A stretch of 9,581 bases of DNA. Source: Burkholderia sp. Lineage in GTDB: Bacteria; Pseudomonadota; Gammaproteobacteria; Burkholderiales; Burkholderiaceae. Made by a program: the position numbers and the translations under genes. How positions within the stretch are numbered: position 1 is the first letter of the stretch; each line of letters starts with the position of its first letter. The notes under the pieces are model-generated. The model worked only from the letters and a program-made list of their open reading frames with translations, was not told where the DNA came from and did not search any database. Positions 1 to 5,681 of this stretch are shown here, piece after piece. The stretch spans positions 1 through 9,581 of the forward strand of contig NZ_JAHACR010000156.1 of NCBI RefSeq assembly GCF_018375725.1, written 5' to 3'.

Positions 1-46
1 GGGTGTCGTAGGCGAGGGTGAGGGCGTCGAGTTCGAGCTGATTCAC
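1..46 (-). CDS. fbpC: Ferric-iron ABC transporter ATP-binding protein, N-terminal fragment (truncated by window edge)
   Basis: Only the first 15 codons lie in the window, reading MNQLELDALTLAYDT from a GTG start at 46-44. The pattern is typical of an ABC ATPase N-terminus: a first beta strand followed by an aromatic residue (Tyr13) where the A-loop residue that stacks on ATP adenine sits. The GTG follows the permease stop by 4 nt, the normal place for the ATPase gene of an FbpABC-type importer, so the product would power Fe3+ uptake from the cytoplasmic face. An ATG at 54-52 overlaps the permease stop but opens a frame of only three codons, whose stop overlaps the GTG, so GTG is the better start. 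No strong Shine-Dalgarno is seen; translation is probably coupled to the permease. The identity rests on context and these few residues. Confidence 0.7.
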   Translation of the reverse strand, partial: MNQLELDALTLAYDT

Positions 47-50
47 GATG

Positions 51-1730
51 TCATTGTCCGATCTTGTGACGGGTGCGTGCGAGCAGGATGACCGGCACGA
101 GCCCGGCGAGCACGATCGCGAGCGCGGCGACCGCGCCGTCTTCGTAAGTGCCGCGTGCCGCTTCCGCATAGAGCCACGTCGCGAGCGTGTCGAAATTGAG
201 TGGGCGCAGCAGCAGGGTCGCAGGCAGTTCTTTCATTGCATCGACGAAGACGAGCAGCGCGCTCGTCGTCAGCGCGGGCCGCAACAGCGGCAGATGCACG
301 CGCCGCAACGTGCCGCCCGCGGTTTCGCCGAGCGAGCGCGCGGCGTGCTCGAGCGACGGCGGGATGCGGGCGAGGCCTGCTTCCAGGCTGCCGGCCGAGA
401 TGGCGAGGAAGCGCACCGTATAGGCGATCACGAGCGCACTGGCCGAACCCATCAGAATCAGCCCGTCGTGGCCGAATACGGCGCCGAGCAACCGGTCGGC
501 GGCCGTCAGCGGGATCAGCAGGCCGATCGCGAGCACCGTGCCCGGCACCGCATAGCCGAGGCTGGCGATCCGCGCGCAGACGCGGCCGGGATGGACGCCG
601 GCGCCGTCGCGCTGCACGCGCGCGGCCCACGCGACGACCAGCCCGCATGCCAGCGTCGCCGCAGTGGCGGCGCTCGCGACCGTCAGCGTATTGACGAGCC
701 CCGTCAGCAACTGCGCCGACACACCGCCGACGAGATGCAGCCGCTTGCCGGTCTCGACCGCGAGATAGGCGGCCGGCGCACCGAAGCCGAGCAGCACGGG
801 CAGCCAGCCGAGCGTGGCGGCGCCCCACGCAGCCGCGCCCGTCAGGCGGCGCGGGGACAGCGGACGCATGCGGCGGCCGTGCGCATAGCGCTGCCTGCGT
901 CGCCCGTAGCGTTCCAGCAGGATCATGCCGACGACGATCGCAAGCATCGCGAGCGCGATTTGTGCCGCGCCGGCGAGATCGGAACGGGTGATCCACGTGG
1001 TATAGACCGACACCGTCAATGTCTGCACGCCGAGGAACTCGGACGCACCGATGTCGTTCATGGTCTCGAGCAACGCGAGGCTGACGCCGACGGCGATCGC
1101 CGGTCGGGCAAGCGGCACGACGACGCGCCAGAACGTGGCGATGCGTCCTGCGCCGAGTGTGCGGGCGGCTTCGAGCAGGCTCGCGGACTGCGTGACGAAC
1201 ATCGCGCGCGTGCTCAGATAAACATAGGGATACAGCACGAAGCCGAGCACGAAGATTGCGCCGGGCAGCGACCGCAGATCGGGGAGGCGGAACTGCCGCG
1301 GGCTGTCGAAGCCGAGCAACCAGCGGATCGCGCCCTGCACGGGGCCGATCGGGTGCAACAGATCGAGATAGGCGAACGCGACGATATAGGTGGGCACGGC
1401 GAGCGGCAGCAACAGCGCCCATGTCAGCATGCGCCGTCCCGGAAACTCGTAGGCGGTGACGAGCCACGCGCAGCCGGTGCCGACCAGCATGACGACCGCG
1501 CCGACGCCGCCCAGCAGCAGCAGCGTGTTGGCGAGCGCCTGTGGCAGCACGAACTCGGCCAGGTGCCGCCAGTGTGCGAAGTCGGTGTCGAGTGCCGCGC
1601 CGACGAGCGCGGCGAGCGGCGCGGCGACGGCGGTGGCGATCGCGAGCGCCGCGACGAGCCACATGCCGCCGCGCAGGCGCGGCAGGCGCCACACGCGGCG
1701 CGCGGGGGCGAGGGGCGCGTCAGTTGTCAA
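51..1730 (-). CDS. fbpB: Ferric-iron ABC transporter permease, fused two-domain (FbpB-like)
   Basis: This 559-residue inner-membrane protein forms the channel of a binding-protein-dependent iron importer. It carries two tandem copies of the permease domain, as FbpB/SfuB-type permeases do, so one polypeptide replaces a dimer. Hydrophobic segments run through about residues 23-45, 66-93, 102-122, 156-173, 208-222 and 254-272 in the first half, and 298-324, 345-370, 388-410, 425-447, 485-497 and 533-551 in the second. Each half has the cytoplasmic EAA loop that docks on the ATPase: LEAARTLGAGRIATFWRVVV at 186-205 and LEHAARSLGETAGGTLRRV at 460-478. The motif MKELPATLLLRP (499-510) is characteristic of this family. 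The start is a TTG inside the end of fbpA (11-nt overlap), preceded by AAGG at 6 nt spacing; a later ATG at codon 23 would cut into the first membrane segment. Substrate could be another metal or thiamine, but the partner protein favours Fe3+. Confidence 0.9.
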   Translation of the reverse strand: MTTDAPLAPARRVWRLPRLRGGMWLVAALAIATAVAAPLAALVGAALDTDFAHWRHLAEFVLPQALANTLLLLGGVGAVVMLVGTGCAWLVTAYEFPGRRMLTWALLLPLAVPTYIVAFAYLDLLHPIGPVQGAIRWLLGFDSPRQFRLPDLRSLPGAIFVLGFVLYPYVYLSTRAMFVTQSASLLEAARTLGAGRIATFWRVVVPLARPAIAVGVSLALLETMNDIGASEFLGVQTLTVSVYTTWITRSDLAGAAQIALAMLAIVVGMILLERYGRRRQRYAHGRRMRPLSPRRLTGAAAWGAATLGWLPVLLGFGAPAAYLAVETGKRLHLVGGVSAQLLTGLVNTLTVASAATAATLACGLVVAWAARVQRDGAGVHPGRVCARIASLGYAVPGTVLAIGLLIPLTAADRLLGAVFGHDGLILMGSASALVIAYTVRFLAISAGSLEAGLARIPPSLEHAARSLGETAGGTLRRVHLPLLRPALTTSALLVFVDAMKELPATLLLRPLNFDTLATWLYAEAARGTYEDGAVAALAIVLAGLVPVILLARTRHKIGQ

Positions 1731-2763
1731 AGCCGACCTTGTCGACCAGTTGGCTGGCCTGCTTGCGATACTTCGCGATCTCGGCGACCGGCAGCGGATC
1801 GACCTTCAACTGGCCGAAGCTCGCAATGACCGGATCGAGTTTCACGTTCGCGCGCACCGGGTATTCGTAGTTCGCCTGCGCATACAGCGTCTGCGCTTCC
1901 GGCGACACGAGATATTCGAGCAGCCTGACCGCATTGGCCTTGTGCGGCGCATGCTTCGCGACCGCCGCGCCGCTGATGTTGACGTGCGTGCCGCCGCTCT
2001 TCTCGTTGGTGAAGGTCGGGCGCACGACCTTGATCGCGTCGCCCCACTTGCGGGCGTCGGAGCCCGGTTCCGCATGCTTCATGTGGCCAACGTAGTACGC
2101 ATTCGCCAGCCCGATGTCGCAGATGCCGCCGAGGATGTCGCGTGCGACGTCGCGATCGCCGCCGGTCGCCTTGCGCGCGAGATTCGCCTTCACGCCGCGC
2201 AGCCATTTCTCGGTGGCGGCCTCGCCGTCGTGCGCGATCATCGCGGCGACGAGCGCGGTGTTGTACGGGTGCTGGCCCGAGCGGATGCACACCTTGCCTT
2301 TCCATTTCGGATCGGCGAGATCCTCGTAGCGGAACGCCTCGACCTTCAGGTCTTTCTCGACGTATAGCACGCGATCGCGCAGCGACAGCGCGTACCAGTC
2401 GCCCTGTGCGCTGCGCAGGTTCGCGGGAATCGCGTCATCGAGCACCTTCGAGCGCACGGGCTGCGTAACGCCGCCGTCGACGAGGTCGAGCAGGTTGCCC
2501 GCGTCGACCGTCATCAGCACGTCGGCCGGCGACTGGCCGCCTTCCGTCTTCACGCGTTCGAGCAGGCCGTCCTTCACGAACACGGTGTTGACCTTGATGC
2601 CGCTTTCCTTCGTGAATGCGTCGATGAGCGGCTGGATCAGCTTCGGTTCGCGGGTCGTATACAGGCTGACTTCCTCGGCGGCTTGCGCGAGCGGCGCGAA
2701 GGTGGCGGCGGAGACTGCGAGGGTGCAGGCGAGCGGAAGCAGGCGAATGCGCGAGTGCGACAT
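1720..2763 (-). CDS. fbpA: Periplasmic ferric-iron-binding protein of an ABC importer (FbpA/FutA-like)
   Basis: This 347-residue solute-binding protein captures Fe3+ in the periplasm and hands it to the permease encoded just downstream. The N-terminus is a Sec signal peptide (Arg5 and Arg7, hydrophobic core about 8-25, likely cleavage after Ala28 in AQA). The mature part has the two-lobed transferrin-like family pattern: LYTTREPKLIQPLIDAF at 34-50, HPYN at 165-168, NAYYVG at 221-226 and NYEYPV at 298-303. By comparison with the FutA and Campylobacter/Mannheimia FbpA type, probable iron ligands are Tyr35, Tyr167, Tyr223 and Tyr224; Neisseria FbpA instead uses His and Glu with the paired Tyr. 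The length is normal for the family. The ATG is preceded by GGAG (2772-2769) at 5 nt spacing. Upstream lie a sigma70-like promoter and a Fur box, consistent with iron repression. The ligand assignment is from memory of the family, not from an alignment. Confidence 0.93.
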   Translation of the reverse strand: MSHSRIRLLPLACTLAVSAATFAPLAQAAEEVSLYTTREPKLIQPLIDAFTKESGIKVNTVFVKDGLLERVKTEGGQSPADVLMTVDAGNLLDLVDGGVTQPVRSKVLDDAIPANLRSAQGDWYALSLRDRVLYVEKDLKVEAFRYEDLADPKWKGKVCIRSGQHPYNTALVAAMIAHDGEAATEKWLRGVKANLARKATGGDRDVARDILGGICDIGLANAYYVGHMKHAEPGSDARKWGDAIKVVRPTFTNEKSGGTHVNISGAAVAKHAPHKANAVRLLEYLVSPEAQTLYAQANYEYPVRANVKLDPVIASFGQLKVDPLPVAEIAKYRKQASQLVDKVGFDN

Positions 2764-2799
2764 AAAGGCTCCGATGAGGCGGGCGGAAGGAGGAGGTGC

Positions 2800-2828
2800 C
2801 GGGCCGTGTCCGCCGCATCAACGGCCCG
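2800..2828 (-). promoter_or_regulatory. GC-rich hairpin in the fbpA leader
   Basis: Perfect 8-bp inverted repeat: CGGGCCGT at 2800-2807 and ACGGCCCG at 2821-2828, with a 13-nt loop. It falls between the predicted transcription start (near 2848) and the fbpA ATG at 2763, so it would form in the 5' untranslated RNA. No T-run follows on the minus strand, so it does not look like an intrinsic terminator. It may stabilise or pause the transcript; its function is not known. Confidence 0.45.
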
Positions 2829-2854
2829 AAACATTACGCGGTGTAAGGTTGCCG

Positions 2855-2884
2855 ATTCTAAATCGAAATGGGAATGATTATCAA
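2855..2884 (-). promoter_or_regulatory. Sigma70-type promoter of the fbpABC operon
   Basis: Read on the minus strand there is TTGATA (2884-2879, 5 of 6 to TTGACA), an 18-nt spacer, then TAGAAT (2860-2855, 5 of 6 to TATAAT). Transcription would begin near 2848, giving a leader of about 85 nt before the fbpA ATG. The site lies in an A+T-rich island within otherwise GC-rich DNA, and the Fur box covers its -35. A small imperfect palindrome (TTAC/GTAA arms, 2834-2846) sits around the expected start. Confidence 0.75.
2869..2883 (-). promoter_or_regulatory. Fur box (ferric uptake regulator operator)
   Basis: The minus-strand sequence TGATAATCATTCCCA matches the 7-1-7 Fur consensus TGATAATnATTATCA at 12 of 14 defined positions; the left half is perfect and the right half has two changes. 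It overlaps the -35 hexamer of the iron-transporter promoter, where Fur bound to Fe2+ would block RNA polymerase. The match to an iron-uptake operon makes a chance hit unlikely. It lies 77 nt upstream of the -10 of the plus-strand small gene, so direct control of that gene is less likely. Confidence 0.85.
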
Positions 2885-2937
2885 ATGAAAGTTTCGGAAG
2901 GCATTTTGGAAGGTTGGGTGGCGGGGGCGGGGAGATG

Positions 2938-2965
2938 CTGCAACGCGTGCGCAAGCGCGTAGAAT
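2938..2965 (+). promoter_or_regulatory. Possible promoter of the 54-residue membrane protein gene
   Basis: TAGAAT at 2960-2965 is a 5 of 6 match to the -10 consensus. The best upstream element, CTGCAA at 2938-2943 with a 16-nt spacer, matches the -35 consensus at only 3 of 6 positions. Transcription would start near 2972, about 30 nt before the ATG at 3003. The -10 is convincing and the -35 weak. Confidence 0.45.
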
Positions 2966-3002
2966 GCCGGCTTCGACGAATTTGACGGAGCGAGGCACGA
3001 CC

Positions 3003-3167
3003 ATGAACGATCAGCGCAAAAAGAACCCGGTCCGCAACGTGTCCATCCTGATCGTCGTGGCCGTGGTGTTCGTGATCGGCACGATCCTGTACAACGCGAT
3101 CTCGCAGAAGCGCGCATACGAAGAGGCGCATCCGTCCGAGGCCGCAGGCGCGACGCAGGCTCACTGA
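3003..3167 (+). CDS. Small single-pass membrane protein of unknown function (54 aa)
   Basis: This encodes a 54-residue protein with one membrane-spanning segment at about residues 12-33 (NVSILIVVAVVFVIGTILYN). The short N-terminus is basic (Arg5, Lys6, Lys7, Arg11), predicting an N-in orientation, and the polar tail of about 20 residues (from SQKRAYEEAH) would face the periplasm. I do not recognise a family. The ATG at 3003 is chosen because GAGG precedes it by 7 nt and a plausible -10 lies 38 nt upstream; the in-frame ATG at 2964 overlaps that -10 and has no ribosome site. The gene is divergent from the iron operon and converges on the FUSC gene, whose stop is 22 bp away. Hydrophobic-segment shape, ribosome site and promoter together argue that it is real. 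Confidence 0.7.
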   Translation: MNDQRKKNPVRNVSILIVVAVVFVIGTILYNAISQKRAYEEAHPSEAAGATQAH

Positions 3168-3173
3168 CGTCGC

Positions 3174-3191
3174 GACCGGCCGCGCCGGGTC
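3174..3191. terminator. Weak hairpin between convergent genes, possible bidirectional terminator
   Basis: GACCGGC (3174-3180) and GCCGGGTC (3184-3191) can pair around a 3-nt loop with one bulged base. It sits just after the stop of the small membrane gene and overlaps the stop of the convergent FUSC gene. There is no T-run on either side, so intrinsic termination is doubtful. Confidence 0.25.
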
Positions 3192-5502
3192 ACGCGGGCA
3201 GACGGATGAGGCTCGCGTCCTTGCGGATCAGCAGCGACGACGCAAGCATCTGCTTGCACTGATGCGCAAGTACCTTCAGGTCGTGGGTGAATTCTGCGCC
3301 CACGGCGCCGGACTGTTCCACGGCGACGACCATCTCATCGAGGTCGCGCGTGACTTCCCTGGTCGTCTCGATTGGGTGTGCGGGCGGCGGCGCGCCTTTC
3401 TCGGCTTGCTCGAGGTTCTCGAGCACCGCCGCGAGCCCGCGCTGCAGCGCGTCGTCGGGACGCGCCAGCGGCTCGCCGGGGCCGCCCAGGCCCGCGTATG
3501 CGCTGCGGATCAGCGGCGCGGCGGCCGTGATCTGCGCGCCGAGCACGTGCGCTTGCACGAGCAGGTCGTTCAGTTCCGGCACGAAGCGCTGGTGCGCTTT
3601 CGGCTCGATCATCATCCGCTGGAAAGCCTGTCCGAGATTCGCGAACGCAATGTGCACGTTCTTGCGCGCGAGCCGGTACTGGTAGTCGTCGTCGAGGCTG
3701 ATCGACGGCGTCTCGATTGCCGCCGCGACGACCTGCGCGACCGCCGCGCCGTCGGCACCGCGCAGGGTGGCTTCCGGCACGGCCGGCGTACGCCCGGCGC
3801 GCCATGCGGCCTCGAAATACTTGCGGGTTGCCGTCAGCATGTCGGCGACGAGCTTGCCCATCTGCTGATATTCCCAGTGCGGAAACAGACGGCTCGCGGC
3901 AAACGCGATCATGCAGCCGATCACGGTGTCGATCACGCGCTCGCCGATGATGCGCATGCTGCCCGGCGCAAGCAGGTGGAACAGCAGCAGCACGTAGGAC
4001 GACGTGAAGACGACGCTGGCGGCGTAGTTGAACAGCAGCAGGCTGTAGCTCATCACCATCGACGCGAACATGATCGCGATCAGCAGATGCGGCTCCTTGA
4101 CCGTATAGATCAGTGCGAGGCTCGCCGCGCAGCCGATCAGCGTGCCGAGGATACGCTGCGTGTTGCGCTGCTTGGTCAGCGAATAGCCGGGCTTCATGAT
4201 GATGATGCTCGTCATCACGATCCAGTACGCGTTGGTGAGCGGCAGGAGCCGCCCGAGCCAGAACCCGACCGCGACCGCGATCGTCACGCGCAGTGCATGG
4301 CGGAAACTCGGCGAGCGCATGTTCAGGTTCGAGAAGATCAGCAGCGGCGATATGTGGCGGTGCTGCAGGAAGCGCGCGAGCGCCTTGTCGATCTTCAACT
4401 CGGTTTCGTGCGCATCGGCGCTGGCGGTCAGGTTGCGCCGCATCCGCTCGATCATGCGTGTCGCGGTCCAGATTCGCCGGAACGTCGACAGGATCGCCGC
4501 GTACGCTTCCGCATGGGTGGACGGGAAATGCTTCTCGCGCATCAGCTCGATCTCGTACTCGATCGCGCGCAGTTCGGCCTTGACGCTGATCCGCGAGTGC
4601 GGTGCGCGGTTTTCGAGCACGGCGAGGCCGATCTCCTCGAGTTCGGAGGCGGCCTTGCAGATCAGGTCGCGGTAGAAAATGATCAGGTCCGAGGCGCCGA
4701 ACGTGTTGCGCACGAGCGGATAGTCGGTGTGCGCGCCGACGAACAGCTCATGCAGGTCGACGCTGTTGATGAACAGGTTGAACATCGTCGTCCGGGCGGG
4801 ATCGAGCTTGCCCTTCCGGAGTTTCGGCAGATTGCGCAGCACGATGTCGCGGGCGGTTTCCTGTGTCTCGACCGCCTTGATCTGTTTCGCGACGAGATTG
4901 CGGTAGCACTCGTCGAGATCGGAGTCGAGATCGTAGAACGCCGCACGGGCGAGCAGGTAGTCGGCGCATGCGAACAGGCTCTCGGCGAGCGCCTGCTGCT
5001 CGATGCGGTGCGCCTGCCATTGCGACACGAAGGTCGCCCAGTACGTGTACCAGAGCCCGCCCGCGAGAATCCAGCCGGCGTTGATGAACGCCTGCAGCGG
5101 CGTGAATTTCTCCTCGAGCGTCATCACCATCATGAACAGCGTCGCGAAGCTGATCTGCGGCCAGCGGTTGCCGTAGACGACGATCAGCGACAGCACGAAC
5201 GTCAGCGGCACGATCGTCAGCCACAGCGCGATGACGTTCGGGGTCGCGAGCCCGGTCGCGAGCGCGGCGAGAAAGCCGATCACGCTGCACGCGAGCATCT
5301 CGTTGTGCTTGTACTTGAGGGGGCCGGGCATGTCGACGACACACGCACCGAGCGCGCCGGTCGCGATCGTGAAGCCGAGTTCGCTGTCGTGGAACACGAT
5401 CAGGCACAGCACCGCCGGCAGCGAGACGCCGAACGCGATCCGCAGGCCGCCGAAAAAATACTGGCTGTAGAGAAACTTTCTGATTTCGACGGAATAGCGC
5501 AT
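3190..5502 (-). CDS. FUSC / YccS-type inner-membrane protein, putative aromatic-compound exporter family
   Basis: This 770-residue protein has the FUSC architecture, with two hydrophobic blocks each followed by a long cytoplasmic region. The first block spans about residues 18-160 (first segment near 20-37, further segments near 43-57, 70-86, 89-109, 117-128 and 139-158). A helical, charged cytoplasmic domain runs through about 161-395. The second block at about 400-540 contains RHALRVTIAVAVGFWLGRLL (401-420), YWIVMTSIIIMKPGYS (426-441) and RNTQRILGTLIG (446-457), the best-conserved FUSC stretch. A soluble C-terminal domain follows (about 541-770). Relatives include E. coli YccS, YhfK and the AaeB efflux component; the substrate here is unknown. 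The ATG at 5502 is preferred although no clear Shine-Dalgarno precedes it: an in-frame TTG at 5580 would add 26 arginine-rich residues and place the likely -10 inside the gene. Confidence 0.85.
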   Translation of the reverse strand: MRYSVEIRKFLYSQYFFGGLRIAFGVSLPAVLCLIVFHDSELGFTIATGALGACVVDMPGPLKYKHNEMLACSVIGFLAALATGLATPNVIALWLTIVPLTFVLSLIVVYGNRWPQISFATLFMMVMTLEEKFTPLQAFINAGWILAGGLWYTYWATFVSQWQAHRIEQQALAESLFACADYLLARAAFYDLDSDLDECYRNLVAKQIKAVETQETARDIVLRNLPKLRKGKLDPARTTMFNLFINSVDLHELFVGAHTDYPLVRNTFGASDLIIFYRDLICKAASELEEIGLAVLENRAPHSRISVKAELRAIEYEIELMREKHFPSTHAEAYAAILSTFRRIWTATRMIERMRRNLTASADAHETELKIDKALARFLQHRHISPLLIFSNLNMRSPSFRHALRVTIAVAVGFWLGRLLPLTNAYWIVMTSIIIMKPGYSLTKQRNTQRILGTLIGCAASLALIYTVKEPHLLIAIMFASMVMSYSLLLFNYAASVVFTSSYVLLLFHLLAPGSMRIIGERVIDTVIGCMIAFAASRLFPHWEYQQMGKLVADMLTATRKYFEAAWRAGRTPAVPEATLRGADGAAVAQVVAAAIETPSISLDDDYQYRLARKNVHIAFANLGQAFQRMMIEPKAHQRFVPELNDLLVQAHVLGAQITAAAPLIRSAYAGLGGPGEPLARPDDALQRGLAAVLENLEQAEKGAPPPAHPIETTREVTRDLDEMVVAVEQSGAVGAEFTHDLKVLAHQCKQMLASSLLIRKDASLIRLPA

Positions 5503-5554
5503 CGAGGGGCAAAGTGGCTGGCTGCGACGCCGCGCGGCGTTCGGACTGGCGTCG

Positions 5555-5560
5555 AGTCTA
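5555..5560 (-). promoter_or_regulatory. Possible -10 element for the FUSC gene
   Basis: TAGACT on the minus strand (5 of 6 would be TAGAAT; 4 of 6 to TATAAT) lies about 52 nt upstream of the preferred ATG at 5502. No good -35 is visible at 16-18 nt spacing; TTGCGC upstream would need a 14-nt spacer. Support is positional only. Confidence 0.35.
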
Positions 5561-5600
5561 ACGTATTTCAGCCTGCGCAAGACCCTGGCCGTTCGGCCGG

Positions 5601-5629
5601 TTCTCGCTGCGACGGCCGTTTGCTATCCT
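5601..5629 (+). promoter_or_regulatory. Possible extended -10 promoter for recC
   Basis: TGCTATCCT at 5621-5629 gives an extended -10 (TG-n followed by TATCCT, 4 of 6). The hexamer TTCTCG at 5601-5606 lies at 17-nt spacing but matches the -35 consensus at only 3 of 6 positions. Transcription would start near 5636, about 46 nt before the recC ATG. It faces away from the FUSC -10 within the same 179-bp gap. Confidence 0.4.
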
Positions 5630-5681
5630 TGGTGCTCCTGTTCGCCCGGCGCCGCCGGCGCGAGGCTTCGACGCTTGTTTC

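Noticed and set aside
48..1829. 593-codon open frame on the plus strand opposite the permease gene
   Set aside because: Its product is rich in Arg, Glu, Gln, His and Asp with no recognisable domain or hydrophobic core, as expected for the antisense of a GC-rich membrane-protein gene. The minus-strand permease is clearly the real gene.
2964..3002. Upstream in-frame ATG extending the small membrane protein by 13 residues
   Set aside because: It overlaps the TAGAAT -10 element, has no ribosome site, and adds residues with no membrane or conserved character.
5587..5620. Repeated GGCCGTT and GGCC/GGCC inverted repeat in the FUSC-recC gap
   Set aside because: Arms are only 4-5 bp and made of the commonest words in this GC-rich DNA; not distinguishable from background.
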